From: Meconema thalassinum
Taxonomy: Eukaryota > Arthropoda > Insecta > Orthoptera > Tettigoniidae
Direction of reading: 5' to 3'
Assembly (NCBI GenBank): GCA_946902985.2
Contig: OX336389.2
Location: 131,847,572 to 131,911,571, forward strand
Length of the DNA stretch: 64,000 bases
In this document: positions 21,401 through 33,107 of the stretch, in pieces
How the letters are laid out: the number at the start of each line of letters is the position of its first letter
Numbering within the stretch: position 1 is the first letter of the stretch
Made by a program: the position numbers and the translations under genes
Notes under the pieces: model-generated
What the model was told of the DNA's origin: nothing
Seen by the model: the letters and a program-made list of their open reading frames with translations, nothing else
The model's database searches: none

Positions 21401-22139
21401 TTGCCATAATCATTTGCAACCTTGCTGTCATCAATGGACTCAATATTATTTTTTCGGTCCATTGTCAAGTACTTTGCCCATGACCCGAGTATACCATTGC
21501 CACTGTTCACTTTAATATCTATGATCATTCTCCCTTCATGTCTGTTTCTTCCAGGTTATGAATGAAATAATATATGTCCACCAACATTTTGATTTCGTAC
21601 AAAATAATTATTCGTAATACAAAACTATGAAGGTTTAAGTTTCGTTTTGGCAATAACGTCCTTGTTTCTGAACTAGGAAACCTCTGCAATGACTTTCCTA
21701 GAATAATCAAACTTGTCAGCTGACATTATCCTGCATGACGAACGTTTTGAGCCACCATGGTTATTGAGCTTTTATAATGTTATTGGACTATCTGTGCACA
21801 TCCTAGAATCACTCAAATTATCCTTATGAAACATTGCAAAGCTCCCAGTATTGTATCCTGCAATCATCGGAAAATAGTTCAATGAATTTTATTTCCTGAA
21901 AATGTTACTGATAATTTTGAATGAATGTACTTTTTACATATGTTGGCTATTGTTATGAGAGTTTTATTTGAACAATTTCGTTATCTTGCCAAGTTCAATT
22001 TGTTGTATTTGCAAATCAATTGACATATTGACGTATTGTCGGAGCAAATCAAACCGTTTTTGCACATTGATTGCTTTTACTCATTATATTCAGTAGTTAT
22101 ATAATTAATACGATATTGAGAGGATAGTCATAAAATAAC

Positions 22140-22618
22140 GTATACATATGGTCCGTAGAAAATGCCTAACATCCCTGTCTACATTCACATTTCTCATTCA
22201 CTGGGTGTTGTCATCTTTCACTGTTTTGATCTATCGGGTGATAGAGATGTCGCATCTAAGAGTGCATTTCCTGGTAGACTGCCTGTCGTTTGGCCTACCT
22301 TCACTCTAATACTCAAAGAAGTTTGGATTCATGAAGGTGTAAGACAAGGCTGATACTTTTCGCCCCATACTTTTCAATCTATGTACATTGAGCACGCGAT
22401 GAAGGAAACAAGAGAGAAATTTAAAGTAGGAGTCGGTGTTCAACGGGAGATTATTTCAAATCTGAGCTTTGCTGATGACATTGTCATATAAGTCGATTCG
22501 CCAGAGTATTTGACTGATATTCTAAATGGTTCACAATGTAAGTCAATACATTTAAATAAAAAGCAAACGATATACAGCCGGAAGAAATCAGAAACTCCTA
22601 CTGACATTGAATTGGCAG
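22140..22618 (+). pseudogene. Second LINE reverse transcriptase remnant (plus strand), copy 1
   Basis: Reads EVWIHEGVRQG then a stop then FSP (22320-22365; the usual text is GVRQGC.LSP), EHAMKETREKFKVGVGVQ, and NLSFADDIVI (about 22455-22490), the RT catalytic ADD box. It is cut at 22618 by the hybrid SINE and does not resume on the other side. Sequence differs from the minus-strand LINE at 20030-21400, so this is a separate element. Confidence 0.7.
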
Positions 22619-22937
22619 TTTTTTTTGTTGTCGTGTGGCCTCCTAAGAGGCCGAGTGCGGGTCTTTCTAGTCGACGCCCGTAGGTGACCTGCGCGTCGGG
22701 ATGAGAGATGGAGTGGATGAAGATGAATGAAACTAGGCAAGGATGTGGCAGGAAGCGGCCGTGGCCTGTCAAAAGGTACCGTCCCAGCATTTGCCTGGTG
22801 TTGAAAACTGGAAATTACCGAAAACCATTTCAAAGACGTCTGACGGTGGGTATCGAACCCACGCGTCTACTGAGTCAGCAGAGAGCTTGGTCCCATGGCC
22901 TAGCGCAGCACCTTAGTGAGCGTAGCTACCGCTGTCG
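22619..22937 (-). mobile_element. Hybrid SINE S3 at the duplication junction
   Basis: The left part (GGCCTCCTAAGAGGCCGAGT...) matches the type-B SINE at 27676-27993. The right end (CTTGGTCCCATGGCCTAGCG...GTAGCTACCGCTGTCGTTTA) matches the type-A SINE at 17527-17887 and its right flank. The left flank carries the LINE target AATTGGCAG, but the right flank lacks the matching duplication. This is the expected product of exchange between two SINEs. Confidence 0.85.
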
Positions 22938-23898
22938 TTTAGGCCTATCCCTGACTTGACTAATTACTGTCATTCCTTGTAGAGCACAAAACTTTGATGA
23001 AATTCCTCCGCCTGTTATGGATTTTGGCCACTGTATTCTGATATTTTCCATCTCTGAGGATTCATCCTCGATAGTCCCCTTCTTGATCAATTTTGGACCA
23101 CCGCGTTTACTGCACCGTGGTATAACTAGTCTAGTGCTTCCTTCATAAGAGCACCGCCTTTTTTTTCTGAGTGTGTACTTGATCCAGCGCTACATTTTCT
23201 CTTTGAACAGCACCACAATTGGCTGACATGCAGCCTCATGCCATACACATTCATTTGATATCATTTCTGGCCACCTATTATTTAGTTTTCAATAGGAGGT
23301 ACTAAAAAGATCTACGATCATCACTTGGAATATGCGACCGTGTTCCGCTGTATCACAGTGGCGGAAAGGAATTGGTGACACTCAGCCACAGCAGGAGTGT
23401 GATACAAATGACAACACAAATGGGGTAATGTGACTCTGTACATATCATAAAATAATGGATAATCAATGCCAGGCTTAATTTTAAGAGTCAAATTTTATAT
23501 TTTGCCGTGTAAATTAGGGTCATTTGTTGCTAAGTTTCAGAACATAGAATTAATTTAAATTTGGTTGCACAGTGTTTTAGATAGATGCCTTTAGTTAGCC
23601 ATCCAACATTTCATACGCTTTTAAGAGGGGAGTGTAAGGCTTATGCACGAGCCAGATCCTTTAAGATCCGTGCACTCACCCAAGGATTAAGAAGAGTCTT
23701 TGAAAATTATTGGATTTTATAATTTTTTTATATTTTTTTTCCTGCAATTCACTTAAAGTTGCAAATGAGGCCATTAAGAGGCAATTTTTTTTTCGTTATT
23801 TCTAAGTTACAATTGGCTTCACAACGTGTGGCTATCTTGTGTATTATGAGTGAAAAATTACAGTACTCGACCGAAGTTGCCATTTACAATTTACTGAT

Positions 23899-24147
23899 AT
23901 GTGTTTATTATGGAACATTATAAATGGCAACACAAAGTTTAACATGTTACTTTCCTACTACCCGCTCCACGTTCGCTCCCGTTCAACTCGTCAGCACGAT
24001 TTACACCAAATATTCTACCTTGCCCACGTCATGAACTGCAGAAACGTTCTACTGCATTTCCACCGTCTATCTACCCTTACCGACTCCCTTTCAACATTGA
24101 CATGTTCTCTTCTCATACAACATTCAAACAAAACATTAGAAGATTAG
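23899..24147 (+). pseudogene. Possible LINE C-terminal fragment, copy 2
   Basis: Duplicate of 18846-19094 with two conservative replacements. Conservation reflects the recent segmental duplication, not selection. Confidence 0.3.
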
Positions 24148-25087
24148 TTTTATCCTCAATTCTAGACCCCTCCCACTCGTGATCACGAACTAGATCGAAT
24201 ATCCGACGGGACACTTCCAAGGTTTGTCCCGCGCCATCATCACTACCACTTGTTACTTCTTGTTATTGATATTATTCAAGATTTGTTATACTAATTGTGT
24301 ATAGTGACACGTTGAGGATTGTATCTAATTACTATTTAATTAATTGAATATTAAAACAAATAATATAAAATAAAATAAAAACTTAAGTGAATAAATTATA
24401 TAAATATGAATTTAAATTAACAAATAAATAAAATTAAAATTAAATTAAATTACATTCAATTACAATAAATAATTACAATAAAATAATTGAAATAATCAAA
24501 AAAATCAGTACGAAAGAAAGAAGGAAGGAAGATTGTAGTTTTACGTGACCGTGAATCTTGTGATTATGAACCACGGGACCTCCTTTTTACGTGGAATCCG
24601 AACCACAGGACATGGCATTTCACTTCGAAAATCTCACATGCATTGACCGGGAATCGAACCCGGACCGCCTTGGTGAGAGGCATACAGACGAAGGAAAGAC
24701 AGTAAGTAAGTAAGTAAGTAAGTGAGTAAGTAAATAAGTAAGATGATGAAGATGATAATTGTTGTTTTAAAGGGCCTAACATCTTGGTTATCGGGCCCTG
24801 TAAGTAAGTAAGTAAGTAAGCAATTAATTAAATAAATAAATTATAAATACACAAATAAATTAATAGAAAATGAATAGACAAATAAACAAATTAAAAAATA
24901 AATAAATAGGTAAATAGATAAATATATAATAAATAATTACACATTTGTTTGAGACTGATTTGCCTTTCACTATCTGATCTAGTCTGTAAGGTTTTGTTTG
25001 CCATCTACAGTAGTCACTTCCACGATCCACTATTTAATTTAGTCTTGAGTAAACGTATATATGGATAAATGAACACATGGAGCTAAA

Positions 25088-26455
25088 TGCAGATCGTCAT
25101 ATTTCACGTTTTACACTCGTAGAGGATGACAGACTTCACTTAGCTGTTGATGAGGCGGAGCTTGATCTTTTTAAATATGTTTGTTCCACCAGACTGGATG
25201 GAGTTGTATGGATGTGCCTTCAAACATTCTTCTCCGGGCTAGCAAGTACTCTATTCCTTCATCTTCATTTCCTTTTATGGTTAGCATGGTCTCACACCGG
25301 AGTTATCCTATGACATTCCTAATCGTATCGACTGGTCTGTGTGAATGAGAGGGTGACGTAGGAAATATCAGAAGACTACGAATGCCATGTCTTCGTGATA
25401 GGATGCTTACAGATGTAGTTCATCCTACAAACATCTGAACCATCGTGACAGCACGTAAAAGACATCCACGAAGACCAGGTCGTCAGACCTGTCTTTAATA
25501 ACCCACTGAAGAGCATTCTTTCATCCATATTCTTCATCGCGCAGTCCAGAAATAACAAGGCAACGTTAGTGAAAATACTAACCCTAGAATTACCATGCAT
25601 GGTATCGGTTAGTACAGTATCTCACCAAATTTGTACCCTTCATATCCTGTTTCAATGCTGCTAATTATCTTCCTCGGATTAAGATATTTTTCAAGTATCT
25701 TCTACATGAGTCTTCAGTTGATGGAATCAAATGCATTCTCGAAGCAAAGAAAACTGTAGGAGAGGGTATTTTTCCACACATTGCCCTGTACCATGATCAT
25801 TCGAAGTGTGTGGACCAGATCCACGCACCTATGGTGTTGCTAGATGCCTGCTGGATCTGTGCCTCCAAAGATGCTTTGATCCCATAGGATGATTTCTAGA
25901 CTGCACCTTACTCGGCATTGAAAGCTCCAGTTGTTAGAGTTCGTGATATCAATTATTATCGTCAGAGTAACTTTCGAGCTCTTTACCCATTCAACACTCA
26001 GTTTCTTATCCCTGCGGATTTTCGTCAGTAAAAGACACAGCAGATTTCCAGTAGTCTCCGATACCACTTTCAAAATTTCTTGAGATATATTGTATACATC
26101 TAGTGTCTTCCCTCCTTCATATGCTTTAGTGACAGCTTGACCTCATCTCGTAATGTAGTACCCGGGCAAAAACGTGGGTTTCTACCTGCTGTCTCAGCTC
26201 AAACCTCAATGTTCAACCTAGAAAGATTTTTGGGATCTCAGTGAAGTCCGTAGAACACTGATCCTCTCTTGTCTTGATGTCTCACCTGTATTCCTCTCTA
26301 CATGCTGGTTCCTACCAAATCCTTCTTTCAGGAGCATATTTGTAAATTTGTGGAACTCCTCGGCATCTTCCCCCAGAGGGTCGGATAACCAAGATGTACA
26401 AAGCGCCGATATTGAATTAAAAACAATATTTCCCATGAGCTACCTATTCTGCTCT
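25088..26455 (-). pseudogene. LINE (RTE-like) endonuclease/reverse transcriptase remnant, copy 2
   Basis: Duplicate of 20030-21400 with the same motif order and stops, plus a small deletion near 25886 that shifts the frame before the RT core. Both copies shared most lesions before the duplication, so the LINE was already dead. Confidence 0.65.
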
Positions 26456-27194
26456 TTGCCATAGTCATTTGCAACCTTGCTGTCATCAATCGACTCAATA
26501 TTATTTTTTCGGTCCATTGTCAAGTACTTTGCCCATGACCCGAGTATACCATTGTCACTGTTCACTTTAATATCTGTGATCATTCTCCCTTCATGTCTGT
26601 TTCTTCCAGGTTATGAATGAAATAATATATGTCCACCAACATTTTGATTTCGTACAAAATAATTATTCGTAATACAAAACTATGAAGGTTTAAGTTTCGT
26701 TTTGGCAATAACGTCCTTGTTGCTGAACTAGGAAACCTCTGCAATGACTTTCCTAGAATAATCAAACTTGTCAGCTGACATTATCCTGCATGACGAACGT
26801 TTTGAGCCACCATGGTTATTAAGCTTTTATAATGTTATTGGACTATCTGTGCACATCCTAGAATCACTCAAATTATCCTTATGAAACATTGCAAAGCTCC
26901 CAGTATTGTATCCTGCAATCATCGGAAAATAGTTCAATGAATTTTATTTCCTGAAAATGTTACTGATAATTTTGAAAGAATGTACTTTTTACATATGTTG
27001 GCTATTGTTATGAGAGTTTTATTTGAACAATTTCGTTATCTTGCCAAGTTCAATTTGTTGTATTTGCAAATCAATTGACATATTGACGTATTGTCGGAGC
27101 AAATCAAACCGTTTGTGCACATTGATTGCTTTTACTCATTATATTCAGTAGTTATATAATTAATATGATATTGAGAGGATAGTCATAAAATAAC

Positions 27195-27675
27195 GTATAC
27201 ATATGATCCGTAGAAAATGCCTAACATCCCTGTCTACATGAACATTTCTCATTCACTGGGTGTTTTCATCTTTCACTGTTTTGATCTATCGGGTGATAGA
27301 GATGTCGCATCTAAGAGTGCATTTCCTGGTAGACTACCTGTCGTTTGGCGTACCTTCACTCTAATACTCAAAGAAGTTTGGATTCATGAAGGTGTAAGAC
27401 AAGGCTGATACTTTTCGCCCCATACTTTTCAATCTATCTACATTGAGCACGCGATGAAGGAAACAAGAGAGAAATTTAAAGTAGGAGTCGGTGTTCAACG
27501 GGAGATTATTTCAAATCTGAGCTTTGCTGATGACATTGTCATATAAGTCGATTCGCCAGAGTATTTGACTGAGATTCTAAATGGTTCACAATGAAAGTCA
27601 ATACATTTAAATAAAAAACAAACGATATACCGCCGGAAGAAATCAGAAACCCCTACTGACATTGAATTGGCAGGT
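27195..27675 (+). pseudogene. Second LINE reverse transcriptase remnant, copy 2, interrupted by SINE
   Basis: Same remnant as 22140-22618, with SADDIVI-type box near 27510-27545. Here SINE S3 type B is inserted with an AATTGGCAGGT duplication, and the LINE resumes at 28005-28140, with NEEAELCYLGSKM and a following REDIK segment, typical of the post-RT part. Confidence 0.7.
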
Positions 27676-27993
27676 TTTTTTTTGTCGTGTGGCCTCCTAA
27701 GAGGCCGAGTGCAGGTCTTTCTAGTCGACGCCCGTAGGTGACCTGCGCGTCGGGATGAGAGATGGAGTGGATGAAGATGAATGAAACTAGGCAAGGATGT
27801 GGCAGGAAGCGGCCATAGCCTGTCAAAAGGTACCGTCCCAGCATTTGCCTGGTGTTGAAAACAGGAAATTACCGAAAACCATTTCAAAGACGTCCGACGG
27901 TGGGGATCGAACCCACGCGTCTACTGAATCAGCAGAGAGCTTGGCCCCGTGACCTAACGCTGCGATTTTGCCAGCGTAGCCACTGCTGTCGGT
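27676..27993 (-). mobile_element. SINE S3, type B, inserted in a LINE
   Basis: 11-bp target duplication AATTGGCAGGT at 27665-27675 and 27994-28004. tRNA-like head on the minus strand with B-box GGGTTCGATCCCC; distal part starts with a T-run (A-rich tail). Confidence 0.9.
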
Positions 27994-28004
27994 AATTGGC
28001 AGGT

Positions 28005-28140
28005 GAAAAGCTAAATGAAGAAGCAGAACTCTGCTACTTGGGAAGCAAAATGAGCACTGTTGAACGAAGGAGAGAGGATATAAAATAGGCTAGTACAGGC
28101 AAGGAGAGATTTTCCACAGAAAATAAATATGTTGGTCAAA
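28005..28140 (+). pseudogene. Resumed LINE remnant after the SINE insertion
   Basis: Continues the frame of 27195-27675: LNEEAELCYLGSKM and STGKERFS, similar to the YLGS motif after the LINE catalytic box. Absent after the hybrid SINE at 22619-22937. Confidence 0.6.
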
Positions 28141-28147
28141 AAGTCAA

Positions 28148-28300
28148 CCCCTGGCACTATACAGCCCATGACGGGCTAAGGCCGACGAAGCGACCGCTGC
28201 CCAGCCATTTAGCCTGCAGATATTGGGGTGACGCGTGATCAGCGCGTCGGGTCCCCTCGGCCGTTAATCTTGGTTTTCGTGATCGGGGAAATATGTTGGT
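28148..28300 (-). mobile_element. SINE S4, partial
   Basis: Body shared with 44420-44720: plus-strand GCGACCGCTGCCCAGCCATT and GGGTCCCCTCGGCCGTTAAT. The tRNA-like head is missing. Confidence 0.75.
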
Positions 28301-29150
28301 ACACGGGGTTAAATGCCACAACGTCCCCTTATATGAAACAATAGCAAAACAAATTTCAGACATGAATGCGACGTCACTCCTTGCAATGTGTAATCATTAA
28401 TGTGTGAGGAGGTTGATTATTTGAGAGGTAAATCCCACATGGCCTACTACACATGAAACTGTTTGGAGAAACTGTTTGCCATTATCTGAAGAGAACCAGG
28501 AAGAAACATGGGCAGTGTAATTGAATGTGCATGCATAGAAGCAGTGGGGCTTGCGAGCTGACAGACAGAGTGGGTCCAGTGTGGGAAACGCCTGCTCATG
28601 ATGGACAGGCAGACAGACAGGCAAGGTGAAGGAAGCGCTGTCACTCAGACCACCACAGGCCTCCACCCACCTCTCTCGTTCAAATTACATTTTCTCCACT
28701 GCTTTGTTCACTGTTTCTTGATTATTTTTTGCATGCCTTTGACAGGTCTAATTTAATGCAAATAAAATACATCACATTGTCTCTAATGTTTTAGAAATAG
28801 CATTCGTATAACTCGAGGGAGTAACGAAATTAGCAGCTTTTCGTAAAACCGCTGAGTTCATGGAAAAGCATAATAGAAGGAACATTTTGGGAATCTGATC
28901 AATGTGCGAAGTGTATCACATACATACAGCTCTGTAAAATGGCTGCCTACCGTAATGGAAACTTCAGAAAAGCTGATCTGAAGTCTCAACTCTTATGTGT
29001 TGGCAATCTCCCTGCTTTAGTTTGCAGCGAGAAAATGGAGTCAAAAAGCTAAAGCTTCAAGTAAATGAATGTGCGGTTCTTTGTTTCATTGTACTTTCTT
29101 TATTCGTTGTTTATTCTTTCTTTATATCTTTATTCTTTATTTTCCTATAT
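28301..29150. other. Unassigned region
   Basis: No gene recognised. Overlapping frames at 28397-28666 come from a cysteine-poor, low-complexity stretch that includes CAGACAGACAGG and have no domain. Confidence 0.4.
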
Positions 29151-29875
29151 TTGTTCCCCCCAGGGGCTCACATCTAGTGGGACGTGGGTTGGCGACCACG
29201 GGGCCCCAGCTGAGTCTGGCATTGCTTCCACTTACTTGTGACGGGCTCCTCTCCGTCTTCTTTCCTGTCGACCTCACTTGGTCAACTCTTGTTCTCTTCC
29301 AGCCCCGACGGTATTAGGGTATCCGAGGCCTAGGGAGTTTCTTCCTTTCTCGCCTTATTTGGCCCTTGTCTCATCTTTTGTGATCCCTCCTTCATATTAT
29401 CTCCTGCCTTCTGCTTAAGGGCCTCAAGGAGGCAGGGTGTATGTAGCCCCACCATTTCTGGTGCACCCTAGATATTGCTACACCCTCAGGGGCTCACGGC
29501 TGTTGAGTTCGGGAGTTGGCACCCCCGAGGGATTCCAGAGCTGGGTCCGGTTTTTCCCCTTTTATCCATTACCTCTGGGGCGGACCCTCTCCTCTTTCAC
29601 TTTCCTATCTGCCTTTCGTGGCTCTCCTTCCCTCCAAGTCCCTCAATTCGCATTCTTCAAGGGTTGGGGGCATTTTCTTTTCCTCCTGTCCTTTATTTGC
29701 CTTATTCTCTTTTTGTTTTCCATTTCTTCTTCTAGTATATAAGTTAGTAGTTAGTTTTAGTTATAGATTACATTTCATCGTCATCTTCACGATCACCCAA
29801 ACTATTAGGGGCCAATAACCTAGACGTTATGCCCCTTAAAACAACAATTATCGTCATCATCATCACCTTTATTTG
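29150..29875 (+). mobile_element. LINE 3'-end repeat, family W, copy 1
   Basis: About 725 bp shared with 41578-42325 and, inverted, 59700-60545. The 3' end has a stem AGGGGCC...GCCCCT, then AAAACAACAATTATC and an (ATC)n tail, as LINE or SINE 3' ends do. Open frames in the pyrimidine-rich middle are not conserved between copies, so I call it non-coding 3' UTR. Confidence 0.7.
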
Positions 29876-30084
29876 TTGAACATTTTTATGTTCATTTGAA
29901 TTTCAGTATTTCCTTCATGAACGATACAAATATTATTACAAATAATATTCACATATCGTTCTTACCCTAGCATACTTCACCTACACACGAAGATTGAATG
30001 ATTGATTGACTGAATCATTCGTTCATTTGCTCATTGACTACTGTGCTGTAAAATAATTTATCAGATTTTTTCATCAGCTTTTTG

Positions 30085-30310
30085 GGAACAGGCTGCGTGC
30101 TGCAGCGGTAACGTTCTCGCCTGCTGTACCTAAGGATGCAGGATAGAATGTTGGAGCAGTCAGTTGGCATTTGAGGGTGCGAGAGAGTCGTTTCAGTAGA
30201 TTTTCTGGCACGTTAATGATCCTCTTCTGGGCAAATTTCGGCACCCCGGCGTCTCTAAAAGCCACGGTAGTTTAAAGGGACTTAAGCCACTAACATTATT
30301 ATTATTATTA
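30085..30310 (+). mobile_element. SINE S5 with TTA-repeat tail
   Basis: Head around GCAGCGGTAACGTTCTCGCC; body TTTCTGGCACGTTAATGATC and GGCACCCCGGCGTCTC; ends in ATTATTATTATTATT. Related copies at 31250-31500, 36145-36365 (minus) and 48500-48640 (minus). Confidence 0.8.
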
Positions 30311-30335
30311 GAATTTTACGCACAGACTGGACACT

Positions 30336-30659
30336 TTTTTTTCCTTTTTTTAGCGTGGCCTCCTCAGAGGCCGAGTGCAGGTCTTTCTATTCGACGCCCG
30401 TGGGTGACCTGCACGTCGGGATGAGAGATGGAATGGATGAAGATGAATGAAACTGGGCAAGGATGTGGAAGGAAGCGGCCATGGCCTATCATAAGGTACC
30501 GTCCCAGCATTTGCCTGGTGTTGAAAATAGGAAACCACGGAAAACCATTTCAAGGACAGCCGACGGTGGGGCTCGAACCCACGCGTCTACCGAGTCAGCA
30601 GAGAGCTTGACCCCATGACCTAACGCTGCGCTTTAGCCCGCGTAGCCACTGCTGTCGGT
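30336..30659 (-). mobile_element. SINE S3, type B
   Basis: 10-bp target duplication ACTGGACACT at 30326-30335 and 30660-30669. Close match to 27676-27993. Confidence 0.9.
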
Positions 30660-30669
30660 ACTGGACACT

Positions 30670-31245
30670 GATTCACAATAAATGTAGTGGAAACATATAT
30701 CCAACCCGCGAATTCGTCTACACTTTCCTTGAGTCAGAAAAGGATTAGAGCTTATGATTTGAGGGTGGAGGCAGGGGATTGTCATTCAAAAGTTTCGGAT
30801 GCAATAGTTTAAATAGATATTCCGTGTAGTTCTTGGTAAATTCATCAGTCATACGAGTGGTCCCCTTGTCCTTTCATCGGCCAAATGTGCTTGTATTTCT
30901 TCCTTCTTGCTACTCGGTTTCTGAAGGAATGTTCTTTTTCCATGTCTTTCGTCAATTAATCCATTCGAGTATATGTACGTCATTATGGGTGTCTGTATGT
31001 CTTGCAAGTTTGTGTGATACCTAAACGAGCTGTCAGTAGCCTGGAAATGTTAAATATTTTTGTTACCCAATGATTCAAAAGTGTAACACACTAACATTAG
31101 TCTAAGTTCAAGGCGAACCACTCACCCACCAATTACATCGGCAAGTTTCATAACTCCAATGTATGTGGAAACATAACAAAATTGGCCGCAATAATCCTAA
31201 GAGAGAACACTAGTGATGTCATATCCGTTTGTTTTCTTCTTCCAA
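30670..31245. other. Unassigned region
   Basis: No gene or repeat recognised. Confidence 0.4.
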
Positions 31246-31249
31246 TTTA

Positions 31250-31500
31250 TTCCGTGGTGTGGCCGTGTGCGTTAAATCACGCATCACGACTGCTTCAGCA
31301 AGTCCAGAGGTTGGCAGTTTGAGTCCAGGCACTAGACGTTACCATCCTGAGTGTGGGCTTTTGCGTTTTCCATATTCCTCCCTGAAAATTCCAGTAGATT
31401 TACTGGCACGTTTATGATCCCCTTCAGGGCAAAATACTGGAACCCCGGTGTTTTTAAAAACCGCAGAACTTAAAAGGGGTTCAAAATCCATAACATAGTT
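31250..31500 (+). mobile_element. SINE S5, diverged copy
   Basis: Starts near TCCGTGGTGTGGCCGTGTGC; body TTTACTGGCACGTTTATGATC and AACCCCGGTGTTTTTAAAA parallel 30085-30310. Confidence 0.7.
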
Positions 31501-31554
31501 AAAATTAAATAAAGGAATACAATAATATTAATAATATTTGTTTTTAGCATATGG

Positions 31555-31872
31555 CTTTTAGTGCCGGGAGTGTCCGAGGGCATCATCGGATCGCCCGAGC
31601 CTGTAGCTGCTTCTATGCGGACACCCATGGGGTGAGATACATGTACCGTCGAGTGTGGAGTGTTGTCTGGGGAGGAAAGTGTGAATTGACAGTTAGCGGC
31701 TGTGGCCTATAGTTAGGGACCAACCCCGGCATTTGCCAGGAAGGAAGATGGGAACCCACAGAAGACCATCTTCAAGGTTGCCGGTGGAGGGATTTGAACC
31801 TCCTCGCCTCCCGGATGTGAGCGACTGCCTGCAGCCACGCCGTAACGACCACGGCTACCTCACCAGGGATAA
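31555..31872 (-). mobile_element. SINE S6
   Basis: The minus strand starts CCCTGGTGAGGTAGCCGTGG with B-box GGTTCAAATCC. The body reads GATGGTCTTCTGTGGGTTCC and CTGGCAAATGCCGGGG, and the far end lies in a short unique stretch. One copy only. Confidence 0.75.
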
Positions 31873-31904
31873 TAATGATGAAAATATGACACATCAGCAA
31901 TTCT

Positions 31905-32265
31905 TATGGGAGTGTCCGCCCTGCTGCATAGTGGCTAGCATTCTTGACTGTCACTGCGGAAGTCCGGATTTGAATCCCGTCTCTGCCAAAAAATTTAATT
32001 CTGGTCTGAGGGCTGGAATGGAGTGCACTAAAAACTGAGAACTCTTGGAAGTCGTTTCCCAATGTTTCTCAGTCCAGACAGATGCCGGGATGATTCCTAA
32101 CTAAAAGGCCACGACCGCCGCATTCCCAATCCTCACCTGAATTACAAATACACACATGAATACAGCCATCACGATAACACAGGCTATCAGATAAATTACA
32201 AACACACCCAAGTACAAGGGGCTACATGACCACGATGTCACAAAGCCCCTAATATCAATCTACAA
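31905..32265 (+). mobile_element. SINE S7, copy 1
   Basis: tRNA-like head with GATTTGAATCCCGTC, then AAATTTAATTCTGGTCTGAG, and a tail ending GGGGCTACATGACCACGATG. Full relatives at 36955-37320 and 47985-48330; tails alone at 41000-41080 and 62640-62690; a related head at 35310-35490. Confidence 0.82.
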
Positions 32266-32810
32266 CAAAATGTTATAAATGCAGAATTGGTGGTTGTGGT
32301 AGTGAATATTATTTTTAGGGGTGGAAAATTGAGAAATGGAAAATGGAAAATGTGGAAATGGGGATGGTAAAAAATCGCTGTTGGAAACATAACATTTTGT
32401 TTCCCGCCAGATGGGCTAAGGCACTGCAACTCGCGAAAACATGTGAGATTGCCTGTTGAATGTGCCTCCAAATGCCACCTCTAACCTGGTCCAGTTAAAA
32501 ACAAGTACATTATGCAAAAAGTGTACCATTTTTGTTTCTCATGTATAGGATAGAGAATTACTATATAGATGGACCATACATCCCTTTTATGACCGGCATA
32601 GTCCTGCCTTATATCTAAGTTACGCTCGCCTCGTTGGTTACAAATAAAAGAAGTATATATCCTGTTTGCAAAGGATTATTATCAATGTTGTTATACTGTA
32701 ATTACTTTTATTAATATGATAAATATTATGAACATGTGAATCTAGGGACAGATTACCTCGCTCTTTTACCCCGTAACACTACAATAAATAAATAACTAAC
32801 TAACATGTAA
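32266..32810. other. Unassigned region
   Basis: G/A-rich short repeats near 32320-32370 (GGAAATGGAAAATGG units). No gene recognised. Confidence 0.4.
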
Positions 32811-33107
32811 GCAAAACCAACTCCATAGAGGCCATGGTGGCCTCGGGAGCTGTGGAAGGTAGAGGCTTCCACCCTTTGTGACATCGGCACTAAATGGGAT
32901 AGAGTTGTCAGCTCTATGCCCGGCCATCTTTGCTCCCAGGAATCAACCTGGTACTAATTTCTGGTGTAGGTGTAGGCTGAGTGAACTCTAGGGCTATTTG
33001 CGTTTCCGAAAGTGGTAGTGTTGTTCCTAAAATCCACTACCCGGGTGGGGATCGAAACCAGTCCCCTTTTTGTTAGCGCCTCTACCTACTGCGCTACGAA
33101 GCCCCCT
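32811..33107 (-). mobile_element. SINE S1, copy 2
   Basis: Same family as 4861-5115, with a few dozen extra bases in the middle (around 32955-33000). Abuts the TTATA array at 33110. Confidence 0.8.

Larger units (their letters stand above)
17888..22618. repeat. First copy of a 5.05-kb tandem segmental duplication
   Basis: Matches 22938-27673 on the same strand with only scattered differences; offsets are 5050-5058 throughout. Contents: unassigned DNA, AT-rich sequence (19260-19480), a partial S2 SINE, TAAG microsatellite, and two LINE remnants on opposite strands. The left edge is SINE S3 type A. Confidence 0.92.
22938..27673. repeat. Second copy of the 5.05-kb tandem segmental duplication
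   Basis: Head-to-tail repeat of 17888-22618. Small indels distinguish the copies, for example a four-base loss near 25886 and extra T and A residues near 23720-23790. The right edge is SINE S3 type B, after which the LINE interrupted by that SINE resumes. Confidence 0.92.

Noticed and set aside
22588..22833. Frames repeated at 22.6, 27.6, 30.4 and 63.0 kb that look like a small conserved protein
   Set aside because: They are the body of SINE S3; conservation reflects copy number, not coding.
29437..29818. Overlapping frames of about 100 codons in family W
   Set aside because: Pyrimidine-rich, not maintained in the other two copies; non-coding 3' UTR is the simpler reading.
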